Of a stretch of 8,969 nt of DNA, positions 1-6,653 are shown in pieces. Below the pieces are notes generated by a model. That model was given only the letters and a program-made list of their open reading frames with translations. It searched no databases and had not been told where the DNA came from. The stretch spans positions 1 through 8,969 of the forward strand of contig JAHELO010000050.1 in assembly GCA_024644145.1 (NCBI GenBank), written 5' to 3'. Position 1 is the first letter of the stretch. Each line of letters opens with the position of its first letter. A program made the position numbers and the translations under genes. The stretch comes from Christiangramia sp. (GTDB lineage: Bacteria > Bacteroidota > Bacteroidia > Flavobacteriales > Flavobacteriaceae).

Positions 1-850
1 TACAATGTTCAGAGATCCGGATAATGCTTTGTTACCTAACTGGCTGCATATACCGGTGGGATATCATGGAAGAAGCTCTTCTATAATCCCTTCTGGAATA
101 CCAGTTCACCGCCCTCAGGGACAAACTAAACCTGCAGATTCTGAAACACCTGTCTTTGGCCCATCACAAAGAGTAGATTTTGAACTGGAAATGGCTTTCA
201 TCACCACAGATGCTAATCAATTAGGTGAACCAATCCCGGTTGATGAGGCTGAAGATTATATTTTTGGAATGGTACTTTTTAATGACTGGAGTGCCCGCGA
301 TATTCAGAAATGGGAATATGTTCCCTTAGGCCCGTTCCTTGCTAAAAACTTCGCTTCTTCCATATCACCATGGATTGTAACGATGGATGCCTTAGAACCA
401 TTTAGAACGGCCAGCCCGAAACCGGAAAAAGAATTACTTCCTTATTTAAAGTATACCGGAGATAAGAGTTTTGATATAAACCTGGAAGTATTCCTTCAGC
501 CTGAAGGAGGCGAGGAAAATTCACTTTCAAAATCTAATTTTAAATATCTGTACTGGAATATGAGTCAGCAACTTGCTCACCATACGGTGAATGGTTGCCC
601 GGTGAATTCTGGAGACATGATGGCTTCCGGTACTATTTCGGGATCATCTGAAGATTCTTTCGGATCTATGCTGGAACTTACCTGGAGCGGCAGCAAACCG
701 ATTAAATTGAAGGACGGCTCTGAACGTAAATTCATTGAGGACAATGATACTGTGATCATGAGAGGATTTTGCCAGAATGAAAATTCCAGGATTGGCTTTG
801 GAGAAGTAAAAAGTAAATTGCTTCCTGTTTATCAACCAAAGAAGAAGTAA
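1..850 (+). CDS. fahA: fumarylacetoacetase, 3' part (5' end outside window)
   Basis: Fumarylacetoacetase (fumarylacetoacetate hydrolase) is the cytoplasmic enzyme that splits fumarylacetoacetate into fumarate and acetoacetate, the last step of tyrosine and homogentisate catabolism. About 282 residues are visible. The reading frame is open to the left edge (codons start at base 2), and the Met at base 5 is internal: it lies in the conserved block TMFRDPDNALLPNWLHIPVGYHGRSSS, so roughly the N-terminal third is missing. Numbering from that Met, His21 in YHGRSSS is the expected catalytic histidine. Glu60 and Glu62 in DFELEMAF and Asp94 in NDWSARDIQKWEYVPLGPF match the family's metal ligands, and ASGTISG with FGSMLELTWSG forms the C-terminal active-site region. 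The C-terminus looks complete and is followed at once by a terminator. No other tyrosine-catabolism gene is visible downstream, so any operon partners lie to the left. Confidence 0.96.
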   Translation, partial: TMFRDPDNALLPNWLHIPVGYHGRSSSIIPSGIPVHRPQGQTKPADSETPVFGPSQRVDFELEMAFITTDANQLGEPIPVDEAEDYIFGMVLFNDWSARDIQKWEYVPLGPFLAKNFASSISPWIVTMDALEPFRTASPKPEKELLPYLKYTGDKSFDINLEVFLQPEGGEENSLSKSNFKYLYWNMSQQLAHHTVNGCPVNSGDMMASGTISGSSEDSFGSMLELTWSGSKPIKLKDGSERKFIEDNDTVIMRGFCQNENSRIGFGEVKSKLLPVYQPKKK

Positions 851-870
851 ATTAAAATTTTTGCCATATA

Positions 871-900
871 AAAAAGCCCGGTTTCTTAACCGGGTTTTTT
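871..900. terminator. bidirectional intrinsic terminator between fahA and the Rid gene
   Basis: A perfect 7-bp stem (CCCGGTT at 877-883 and AACCGGG at 888-894) encloses the loop TCTT. It has an A-run on its left (871-875) and six T's on its right (895-900), so it can stop transcription from both sides. It sits 20 bases after the fahA stop codon and 8 bases beyond the stop codon of the converging Rid gene. Confidence 0.9.
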
Positions 901-907
901 ATTGATA

Positions 908-1300
908 TTAATCTGCCTGTGCAATGCATTTGATTTCGATGAGAAGCTCTGGCATCACCAGTGACTTTACTTCAATCAGGGTTTGAGCAACTTCAGGAAA
1001 TTTACCGTAGCACTTCTGTCTAATCTCGAAAATTTCCTCAATATTCTCCATGGTATATTTCATATCGGTCACGAACCAGGTCTCATCTACAATATGATCC
1101 ATGCTTAGATTAAACGCTTGGAGTCCAGACTTCACATTCTCATAGGCCCTTTGCACCTGAGCTTTCATATTTTTCTCACCAACCAGGTTGCCCTCTTCAT
1201 CCAGACTAACCTGCCCGCTCAGATAAACCATACTGCCTGCCTTCACCCCTTCAGCGATATAATCCTTAAAAGGACCTGACCTGTTTACCTGTTTTTCCAT
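908..1300 (-). CDS. Rid family (RidA/YjgF/YER057c/UK114) protein lacking the catalytic Arg
   Basis: A 130-residue single-domain protein of the Rid superfamily, whose members are small cytoplasmic trimers. Canonical RidA hydrolyses reactive enamine/imine intermediates made by PLP enzymes. Visible family blocks are the N-terminal strand region with VYLSGQVSLDEEGNLVG (residues 25-41), the helix QVQRAYENVKSGLQ (48-61), and the C-terminal strand pattern FPEVAQTLIEV...LLIEIKCIA (101-127). In RidA the motif FPAR supplies the arginine that binds the substrate carboxylate. Here the aligned residue is Gln106 (VAQT), while the late Glu122 is kept. The protein is therefore better placed in an Arg-less Rid subgroup, and imine deaminase activity should not be assumed. 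It may follow the ytxJ-like gene on the same strand (115-bp gap), but it has a candidate promoter of its own. Confidence 0.9.
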   Translation of the reverse strand: MEKQVNRSGPFKDYIAEGVKAGSMVYLSGQVSLDEEGNLVGEKNMKAQVQRAYENVKSGLQAFNLSMDHIVDETWFVTDMKYTMENIEEIFEIRQKCYGKFPEVAQTLIEVKSLVMPELLIEIKCIAQAD

Positions 1301-1317
1301 TTCTATGATTTACCCAT

Positions 1318-1345
1318 TAAAGATAAACATAGAATTTAAAACAAA
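1318..1345 (-). promoter_or_regulatory. possible promoter of the Rid gene
   Basis: On the minus strand, TATCTTTA (1318-1325) differs from the Bacteroidota -7 consensus TAnnTTTG at its last base. A TTTG (1342-1345) lies 16 bases upstream as a possible -33 element. The -7 box ends 17 bases before the ATG, so the leader would be short. The match is inexact and the region is AT-rich, so chance is possible. Confidence 0.35.
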
Positions 1346-1415
1346 CCCTTTAAAATACTAAACACCAGTCTTTTAAACAATTTTACAGGATTACCCCTAG
1401 CTTTAAAAGCTGTGT

Positions 1416-1817
1416 TTACTTTACAAAACTGGCAAGCTTATCTGCTGAAATGGCTTGGTGAGAAGCATGATGCACCACTTCTCTATTTTTTATCACGATT
1501 AACTGTGGGCTTTCATGACGAACATTAAACCTGGCGGCGATTTCGTTAGAAATATCCCTGTGATTAATGAGATCCAGGAAATACAATTCTACAGGCTTAT
1601 CCTTATCGAGGTTGTAATCTGACTCGAACATCTTTAGTACCATCCGGCTTATCCCGCACCTGGTGGAATGTTTCAGAATTCCCACCGTCTTTTCTTCAGA
1701 AATCTTCTCAATTTCATCCAGCTGCTCCATGGCATTAAGATCTATCCAGGGAGTTTCAGACTTAGACTCTGAACTTTCCGTCTTTTCAGAATTGAATAAT
1801 TTATTAAATATTCCCAT
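1416..1817 (-). CDS. ytxJ: YtxJ-type monothiol bacilliredoxin (thioredoxin fold)
   Basis: A 133-residue protein resembling the YtxJ (BrxC) bacillithiol-system family: cytoplasmic monothiol thioredoxin-like proteins proposed to remove bacillithiol from S-bacillithiolated proteins. The first 23 residues are a short Ser/Glu-rich leader. The fold follows: WIDLNAMEQLDEI (24-36), the strand TVGILKHS, and the active site TRCGIS with its single cysteine Cys54 (CxxS type). Then come the strand ELYFLDLINH, the helix NEIAARFNV and the cis-proline segment ESPQLIVIK with Pro104, which is characteristic of YtxJ. Cys54 is the only cysteine, so a dithiol thioredoxin mechanism is excluded. The gene is divergent from clpB and has an exact -7 element 14 bases before its ATG. 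Function is assigned by family resemblance; no bacillithiol synthesis gene is in the window. Confidence 0.88.
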   Translation of the reverse strand: MGIFNKLFNSEKTESSESKSETPWIDLNAMEQLDEIEKISEEKTVGILKHSTRCGISRMVLKMFESDYNLDKDKPVELYFLDLINHRDISNEIAARFNVRHESPQLIVIKNREVVHHASHQAISADKLASFVK

Positions 1818-1831
1818 TACATTCTTTTTCG

Positions 1832-1839
1832 CAAAAATA
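1832..1839 (-). promoter_or_regulatory. -7 promoter element of the ytxJ-like gene
   Basis: The minus strand reads TATTTTTG, an exact match to the Bacteroidota -7 consensus TAnnTTTG, and it ends 14 bases before the ATG. I see no TTG at the usual 17-23 base spacing upstream, so the -33 element is weak or absent. Confidence 0.6.
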
Positions 1840-1921
1840 AATCTAAGTAAATTTAATAGAGATAATAAAAGGCTAAAATTTTAATTTCCTTTACTAAAAC
1901 TGCCTTTTTGTCGCTTATTTT

Positions 1922-1956
1922 TTAAAAATAAACGTCATTTTGACATTTATTTTTAA
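1922..1956. repeat. 35-bp interrupted palindrome upstream of clpB, candidate operator
   Basis: The left arm TTAAAAATAAACGTCA (1922-1937) and right arm TGACATTTATTTTTAA (1941-1956) are reverse complements at 15 of 16 positions (one G/A mismatch) and are separated by TTT. The core reads CGTCA-TTT-TGACA. The right arm covers the TTTG/TTGACA that would be the clpB -33 element, so a dimeric regulator bound here would affect clpB directly. It does not resemble the CIRCE operator of HrcA. A role as heat-shock operator is inference from position. Confidence 0.65.
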
Positions 1957-1967
1957 TGGTATATGAA
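1939..1967 (+). promoter_or_regulatory. probable clpB promoter
   Basis: TTTG (1939-1942, also part of TTGACA at 1940-1945) is followed after 17 bases by TATATGAA (1960-1967). This is a good -33 element and a degenerate -7 element at normal Bacteroidota spacing. It would give a leader of roughly 25 bases. The sequence just before the ATG is A-rich with no Shine-Dalgarno. The weak -7 box would suit a promoter that needs an activator or alternative sigma factor, but this is inference. Confidence 0.45.
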
Positions 1968-1998
1968 TTGCCATATCAACTTCAAAAAATAGCAAATC

Positions 1999-4605
1999 AT
2001 GAATTTCAATAATTTCACTATAAAATCACAAGAGGCGATCCAGCAGGCACAACAGCTTGCGCAGGAGTTGGGCCATCAGCAGATAGAGAACGAACACATT
2101 TTTAAAGCCATTACAATGGTAGATGAAAATGTTACTCCATTTCTGCTCAAAAAACTTAATATTAATGTAAACCTGTTTAAGCAGATTCTTGAAAAGAGCT
2201 TGGAAAGCTTTCCTAAAGTTAGCGGTGGAGATATCGTACTGTCCAGGGAAGCGGGTAAAACAGTGAACGAAGCTACTACTATTGCCAAAAAGATGGAAGA
2301 TGAATATGTTTCGCTGGAACATCTTATCCTGGCCATTTTTAAATCTTCAAGTAAGGTAGCACAGATTTTAAAAGACCAGGGCGCTACCGAAAAAGGTTTA
2401 AAGGCTGCGATTGCAGAATTGCGGCAGGGTGATAAAGTAACCTCACAAAGCGCTGAAGAGACCTATAATTCTCTGGATAAATATGCGCGAAATCTTAATA
2501 AGTTGGCCGAAGAAGGCAAACTTGACCCCGTTATAGGAAGGGACGAGGAAATAAGAAGGATACTCCAAATCCTGTCGCGAAGAACTAAGAACAACCCGAT
2601 GTTGGTTGGCGAACCCGGTACAGGGAAAACAGCAATCGCTGAGGGTCTGGCGCACAGGATTGTAGACGGAGATGTCCCTGAAAACCTTAAGGACAAAAGA
2701 ATTTATTCCCTGGATATGGGTGCATTAATTGCCGGAGCGAAATATAAGGGTGAGTTCGAAGAAAGGCTAAAAGCAGTAATAAAAGAGGTTACATCTAGCG
2801 ATGGGAATATTGTCTTGTTCATTGATGAGATTCATACCCTCGTAGGTGCCGGCGGAGGACAGGGCGCAATGGATGCGGCCAACATCCTGAAACCCGCACT
2901 GGCCCGTGGTGAATTGAGAGCAATAGGTGCCACCACTTTAGATGAATACCAGAAATATTTTGAAAAGGATAAAGCTCTGGAGCGTAGATTCCAGAAAGTA
3001 ATTGTAGAAGAGCCAGATATTGAGAGTGCCATTTCTATACTACGTGGTATCAAGGAAAAATACGAAACTCATCATAAGGTAAGGATTAAAGATGAAGCGA
3101 TTATCGCGGCTGTGGAACTTTCTCAGCGCTATATCACCAACAGGTTTTTACCAGATAAAGCCATTGATTTAATGGATGAGGCTGCTTCTAAACTTCGTAT
3201 GGAGATAAACTCAAAACCGGAGGAATTAGATGTACTGGACAGGAAGATCATGCAGCTTGAGATCGAGATAGAGGCAATAAAACGTGAGAAAGACGAGAAC
3301 AAACTTAAATCGCTAAGGGCAGATTTAGCCAACCTTAAGGAAGAACGTAATGATCTTCATGCAAGATGGATGAGCGAGAAGGAGATCGTTGATAATATTC
3401 AGAATACGAAATCTGATATTGAAGAGTATAAACTCGAGGCCGAACGAGCTGAAAGAGATGGAGATTACGGCAAGGTTGCAGAGATCCGGTACGGAAAGAT
3501 CAAGGAAGCCCAGGAAAAACTTGAAAAGTTACAAGCTCAAGTTGCCGAAAACCAAAACGAAAAGTCCCTTATCCAGGAAGAGGTAACCAATGAAGATATT
3601 GCTGAAGTAGTTGCAAAATGGACCGGGATCCCTGTTACTAAAATGCTACAGAGTGATCGTGAAAAGTTGCTTCGTCTTGAAGAAGACCTTCACAAACGGG
3701 TGGTGGGACAGCATGAAGCCATCATTGCAGTAAGTGATGCAGTTAGAAGAAGCAGAGCCGGTTTACAGGATCAAAAAAGACCTATAGGCTCATTCCTGTT
3801 CCTGGGAACAACAGGTGTTGGTAAAACCGAGCTCGCAAAAGCTCTTGCCGAATACCTGTTTGATGATGAAGCGGCCATGACCAGAATAGATATGAGTGAA
3901 TACCAGGAGAGACATTCTGTGAGTAGACTGGTTGGTGCCCCTCCCGGGTATGTAGGTTATGACGAAGGAGGCCAGCTTACAGAAGCTGTTAGGAGAAAAC
4001 CATATTCTGTGGTACTTCTTGATGAGATCGAAAAAGCACATCCTGACACATTTAATATCCTTCTCCAGGTACTTGATGAAGGTAGATTGACAGATAACAA
4101 GGGCCGCGTAGCAGATTTTAAAAATACCATCATCATTATGACCTCCAATATGGGAAGCCATATCATACAGGAGAAATTTGAGAATATTAAGGATATAGAC
4201 ACTGCGATGGAGGCTGCAAAAACCGAGGTTCTGGGATTACTAAAACAGAATGTTCGTCCAGAATTTCTCAACAGGATAGACGATATCGTAATGTTTAGTC
4301 CGCTATCTCAAAAAGATATTAAGCAGATCGTAGGCTTGCAGCTTAAAGGCGTAAAAAAGATGCTGGCTCAGCAAGGTATCGTGTTAGATGCTACGAATGA
4401 AGCTATTGAATTTCTTGCTGAAAGGGGATTTGATCCGCAGTTTGGTGCAAGACCGGTAAAAAGAGTGGTACAGAGAGAAGTACTCAATAAACTATCTAAG
4501 GAGATCCTTGCCGGTAATATCACCACCGAAAGTATTATTCTTTTGGATGAATTCAACGAAGAACTGGTATTTAGAAATCAGGAGGAATTAGCGAAAAATG
4601 ACTAA
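1999..4605 (+). CDS. clpB: ATP-dependent disaggregase ClpB (Hsp104 family)
   Basis: ClpB is a hexameric cytoplasmic AAA+ chaperone that works with DnaK to thread aggregated proteins through its pore. At 868 residues it is full length. The N-domain (about 1-145) is followed by NBD1 with Walker A GEPGTGKT (204-211), pore-loop Tyr249 in AKYKGEFE, Walker B FIDE (Asp276/Glu277) and arginine fingers Arg329/Arg330. The coiled-coil middle domain (about 405-525) is rich in Glu, Lys and Leu and separates ClpB from ClpA and ClpC. NBD2 has Walker A GTTGVGKT (603-610), pore loop GAPPGYVGY (Tyr651), Walker B LLDE (Asp675/Glu676), Arg759 in FLNRID and sensor-2 GAR (816-818). No IGF/IGL-type ClpP-docking loop is evident. 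The start [15 protein letters not shown] is typical of flavobacterial ClpB. All catalytic residues are present. The gene stands alone between a palindrome-bearing promoter region and a terminator. Confidence 0.99.
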   Translation: MNFNNFTIKSQEAIQQAQQLAQELGHQQIENEHIFKAITMVDENVTPFLLKKLNINVNLFKQILEKSLESFPKVSGGDIVLSREAGKTVNEATTIAKKMEDEYVSLEHLILAIFKSSSKVAQILKDQGATEKGLKAAIAELRQGDKVTSQSAEETYNSLDKYARNLNKLAEEGKLDPVIGRDEEIRRILQILSRRTKNNPMLVGEPGTGKTAIAEGLAHRIVDGDVPENLKDKRIYSLDMGALIAGAKYKGEFEERLKAVIKEVTSSDGNIVLFIDEIHTLVGAGGGQGAMDAANILKPALARGELRAIGATTLDEYQKYFEKDKALERRFQKVIVEEPDIESAISILRGIKEKYETHHKVRIKDEAIIAAVELSQRYITNRFLPDKAIDLMDEAASKLRMEINSKPEELDVLDRKIMQLEIEIEAIKREKDENKLKSLRADLANLKEERNDLHARWMSEKEIVDNIQNTKSDIEEYKLEAERAERDGDYGKVAEIRYGKIKEAQEKLEKLQAQVAENQNEKSLIQEEVTNEDIAEVVAKWTGIPVTKMLQSDREKLLRLEEDLHKRVVGQHEAIIAVSDAVRRSRAGLQDQKRPIGSFLFLGTTGVGKTELAKALAEYLFDDEAAMTRIDMSEYQERHSVSRLVGAPPGYVGYDEGGQLTEAVRRKPYSVVLLDEIEKAHPDTFNILLQVLDEGRLTDNKGRVADFKNTIIIMTSNMGSHIIQEKFENIKDIDTAMEAAKTEVLGLLKQNVRPEFLNRIDDIVMFSPLSQKDIKQIVGLQLKGVKKMLAQQGIVLDATNEAIEFLAERGFDPQFGARPVKRVVQREVLNKLSKEILAGNITTESIILLDEFNEELVFRNQEELAKND

Positions 4606-4624
4606 ACGCTATTAGGTTAGAAAT

Positions 4625-4657
4625 AAAAAAGGCGGTAGATCTCTCTACCGCCTTTTT
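4625..4657. terminator. bidirectional intrinsic terminator between clpB and csbD
   Basis: A perfect 9-bp stem (GGCGGTAGA at 4631-4639 and TCTACCGCC at 4644-4652) encloses the loop TCTC. Six A's precede it (4625-4630) and five T's follow (4653-4657). It lies 19 bases after the clpB stop codon and 17 bases beyond the stop codon of the converging csbD-like gene, so it probably serves both. Confidence 0.92.
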
Positions 4658-4674
4658 CTTTCATTACATCCTCA

Positions 4675-4860
4675 TCACCATCTATCGATTTCCTTTTTCA
4701 ATTCTTCTTTAGATTTACCAGTCTTTTCTTGCATGCGGCCAAGCATTTCATCAAACTTTCCTTCAGAATAGGTTACATCGTCATCGGTTAGTTTTCCATA
4801 TTTCTGTTTGAACTCCCCTCGGATCTGCTTCCATTTTCCTTCAATTTGATCTTCATTCAT
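4675..4860 (-). CDS. CsbD-like small stress protein
   Basis: A 61-residue hydrophilic, mostly helical protein of the CsbD family, named after a Bacillus subtilis protein of the sigma-B general stress regulon. The molecular function of the family is unknown. The hallmark pattern is visible: NEDQIEGKWKQIRGEFKQKYGKLTDDD (2-28), with Trp10 and the LTDDD turn, then the Gly-spaced segment SEGKFDEMLGRMQEKTGKSKEEL (32-54). It has no signal peptide, membrane segment or cysteine. It is convergent with clpB and shares its terminator. The upstream region carries a 13-bp perfect palindrome and a near-consensus -7 box, in line with regulated expression, although the regulator is not in view. Confidence 0.88.
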   Translation of the reverse strand: MNEDQIEGKWKQIRGEFKQKYGKLTDDDVTYSEGKFDEMLGRMQEKTGKSKEELKKEIDRW

Positions 4861-4888
4861 AACTTATTGATTTTAGATGTTAACAATT

Positions 4889-4896
4889 TAAAGATA
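4889..4896 (-). promoter_or_regulatory. possible -7 element of csbD
   Basis: The minus strand reads TATCTTTA, seven bases identical to the consensus TAnnTTTG pattern except the final G, 28 bases before the ATG. A TTG at 4921-4923 on the same strand is 24 bases upstream and lies inside the neighbouring palindrome. The Rid gene has the identical octamer before its start. Confidence 0.35.
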
Positions 4897-4910
4897 TTTA
4901 AACCTCACTG

Positions 4911-4923
4911 TTGGGAGTCCCAA
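4911..4923. repeat. 13-bp perfect palindrome upstream of csbD
   Basis: TTGGGA and TCCCAA flank a single central G, giving a perfect inverted repeat between csbD (-) and the phytase-like gene (+). It is 50 bases before the csbD ATG, at the place of the csbD -33 region, and 54 bases before the ATG of the phytase-like gene. It has no T-run and no gene ends nearby, so an operator fits better than a terminator. The GC-rich arms stand out from the surrounding AT-rich sequence. Confidence 0.5.
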
Positions 4924-4953
4924 GAAATTCCCATTTTTGTCTTAAACATTTGT

Positions 4954-4961
4954 TATTTTTG
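4954..4961 (+). promoter_or_regulatory. -7 promoter element of the phytase-like lipoprotein gene
   Basis: TATTTTTG exactly matches TAnnTTTG and ends 16 bases before the ATG. A TTTG at 4936-4939 is upstream, but the 14-base gap is shorter than usual. The inferred leader is about 10 bases, without a Shine-Dalgarno. Confidence 0.6.
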
Positions 4962-4977
4962 GGCTTAATTCGCTCCC

Positions 4978-6072
4978 ATGAAAAAACTCCTCCCCCTATT
5001 TTTCTCTTTTATAATATGCAGTTGCGCGGTAACCCGTAATATCGAAAATGAGATGGTGGAGCTCCGATATTTAGATGAGTATGTATTGCCGGCGAATACG
5101 AGTGTGGAGAACACTATTGTTGGAGGCCTGTCTGGAATAGATTATCATGAGGGTAAATATTACTTGGTTTCAGATCAATCTTCAAACCCCAGAATATATA
5201 TTGCCTCTCTAAAAATTGAAAATTTAAAGATCCAGAAACTCTCCATTGAGCAACTCATAACGGTCAAAAAAACATCAAAGTTTCAGGACGAGGTTTTCGA
5301 CCTGGAGTCTATACGCTACGATAAAGAATCCGGCGGGTTTATCGTAACCAGTGAAGGACTTATTAAGAAAAATAAAAATCCGGGGCTATTTGCTATATCT
5401 GAGTTAGGTGAAGCCCTATACTCCTATCCTATTCCCGAGTATTTTAAATCTACATCTGGTCAAAAACCAAGGAATAATGGGGTTTTTGAAGGTGTATCTG
5501 AAAGTTTTGATGGCCAGGGCTACTGGGTTGGTATGGAATTACCTTTGGAAGAAGATGGAGCCAAACCGAAGATCTTCCCCACAAGGTCGCACGTAAGGAT
5601 CACAAAATTTGATAAAAAAACAGGAGAACCAATCAGGCAATTCGCATATAAACTTGATGGCATCTCCAAGTTACCTATTAATTATTTCGCCGTTAATGGC
5701 TTAACCGAGATCCTTGAGTATGCAGAGGACAAATTTCTGATTTTAGAAAGGTCTTATTCGGCAGGATATGGTTCCCATGGGAATACGGTTAAAATATTTG
5801 AAGTGGATGCTTCTGAAGCTACCAATACTTTACAAATGCAGTCCCTACGAGGAGAAAATTACAGGAAAGCGGAGAAGAAGTTGCTTTTCAACTTTAAATC
5901 GGTAAAAGACAAATTAACCAACCAGATCATTGATAATATCGAAGGCATGTCTTTTGGACCAATACTGGAAAACGGGAATAAATCCCTGATCCTGGTTTCC
6001 GATAATAACTTCAATAGTTTTGCCCGGCAGCTGAACCAATTCATTTTAATGGAAATTCATATTAAAAATTAA
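4978..6072 (+). CDS. esterase-like-activity-of-phytase family lipoprotein
   Basis: A 364-residue exported protein with a phytase-like domain (the Pfam family described as esterase-like activity of phytase), predicted to be a beta-propeller. Residues 1-15 form a signal peptide ending in the lipobox ICSC, so Cys16 would be lipidated and the protein anchored in the envelope. Conserved blocks run in order: GGLSGIDYH (49-57), YYLVSDQSSNPRIY (61-74), DLESIRY (108-114), NNGVFEGVSES (166-176), VNGLTEIL (239-246), LERSYSAGYG (256-265), DNIEGMSFGP (319-328) and LILVSDNNFN (337-346). The acidic and Asn-rich loops could bind metal. The name comes from distant similarity and does not show that phytate is a substrate. 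A histidine phosphatase starts 51 bases downstream on the same strand, perhaps in one transcript. Confidence 0.87.
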   Translation: MKKLLPLFFSFIICSCAVTRNIENEMVELRYLDEYVLPANTSVENTIVGGLSGIDYHEGKYYLVSDQSSNPRIYIASLKIENLKIQKLSIEQLITVKKTSKFQDEVFDLESIRYDKESGGFIVTSEGLIKKNKNPGLFAISELGEALYSYPIPEYFKSTSGQKPRNNGVFEGVSESFDGQGYWVGMELPLEEDGAKPKIFPTRSHVRITKFDKKTGEPIRQFAYKLDGISKLPINYFAVNGLTEILEYAEDKFLILERSYSAGYGSHGNTVKIFEVDASEATNTLQMQSLRGENYRKAEKKLLFNFKSVKDKLTNQIIDNIEGMSFGPILENGNKSLILVSDNNFNSFARQLNQFILMEIHIKN

Positions 6073-6123
6073 GAGGCTTCAGTATAATAACTGATCCTAT
6101 TTAATCATTTCAAAATAAATAAC

Positions 6124-6648
6124 ATGGCTAATATTATTACTATCTTCTTTTCTTTAATTATTGGTATTCAAAGTCCCTCAGAAGGTGAGAAAATGAACAC
6201 GCAACAAGAACCAGTAACCACCTATTATTTAATTCGCCATGCCGAGAAGGAACGTGGAGACTCCAAGAACAGGAACCCCAATCTCACCAAAGCCGGGCTG
6301 GAAAGAGCTCAAAAATGGGCAGAAGTTCTTAAAGCTATAGATTTTGATGCTGTTTACAGCACCAATTATAATCGCACCCTCCAGACGGCAAAACCAGTAG
6401 CAGAAAATAATAGCCTCGAGATCAGGAATTATGATGCTGGTAAATTATTCGACAAAGATTTTGAACTGGAGACGGCTGGCAAAACGGTGCTTGTAGTAGG
6501 TCACAGCAATACAACCCCTCAACTGGCCAATGCTATTCTTGGAGAAAAAAGATATGAAGATATTGATGATGCAGAGAACGGTGCTCTATTTATAGTTCAG
6601 GTTTTCGCAGATGGTTCTGCTTACTGCCAGGTATTGTATATAAACTAA
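6124..6648 (+). CDS. SixA-like histidine phosphatase superfamily protein
   Basis: A 174-residue histidine phosphatase (phosphoglycerate mutase-like fold) of the short SixA-type branch. The phosphate pocket is seen as LIRHAE with Arg38 and nucleophile His39, NRTLQTA with Arg84, and VVGHSNT with the second His127. The substrate cannot be told from sequence; members act on phosphohistidine, sugar phosphates or other small phosphoesters. Residues 2-15 are hydrophobic (ANIITIFFSLIIGI), which suggests a signal peptide or anchor, but there is no basic residue before them and no lipobox. A second ATG at 6193 (Met24) would give a 151-residue cytoplasmic form with the whole domain. The upstream start is preferred because its hydrophobic stretch follows directly and the 51-base gap to the previous gene suits an operon. 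It ends 5 bases from the converging lipoprotein gene. Confidence 0.87.
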   Translation: MANIITIFFSLIIGIQSPSEGEKMNTQQEPVTTYYLIRHAEKERGDSKNRNPNLTKAGLERAQKWAEVLKAIDFDAVYSTNYNRTLQTAKPVAENNSLEIRNYDAGKLFDKDFELETAGKTVLVVGHSNTTPQLANAILGEKRYEDIDDAENGALFIVQVFADGSAYCQVLYIN

Positions 6649-6653
6649 TTGGG

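Noticed and set aside
577..835. Minus-strand open frames opposite fahA
   Set aside because: They are antisense to a conserved enzyme and contain no family motif.
1399..1411. Small inverted repeat AGCTTT-A-AAAGCT just after the ytxJ-like stop codon, as a terminator
   Set aside because: It has only a one-base centre and no T-run follows on the minus strand, so it cannot form a standard terminator hairpin.
1922..1956. Palindrome as CIRCE element or as a terminator
   Set aside because: It does not match TTAGCACTC-N9-GAGTGCTAA, and both neighbouring genes start here, so there is no transcript to end.
2026..4556. Several open frames of 62-123 codons on the minus strand and one of 65 codons on the plus strand inside clpB
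   Set aside because: They lie wholly inside a strongly conserved coding frame, have no recognisable domains and are explained as out-of-frame shadows.
4978..6072. True phytase
   Set aside because: Only the esterase-like phytase-domain pattern is seen; neither the histidine acid phytase motif nor clear beta-propeller phytase calcium sites can be identified.
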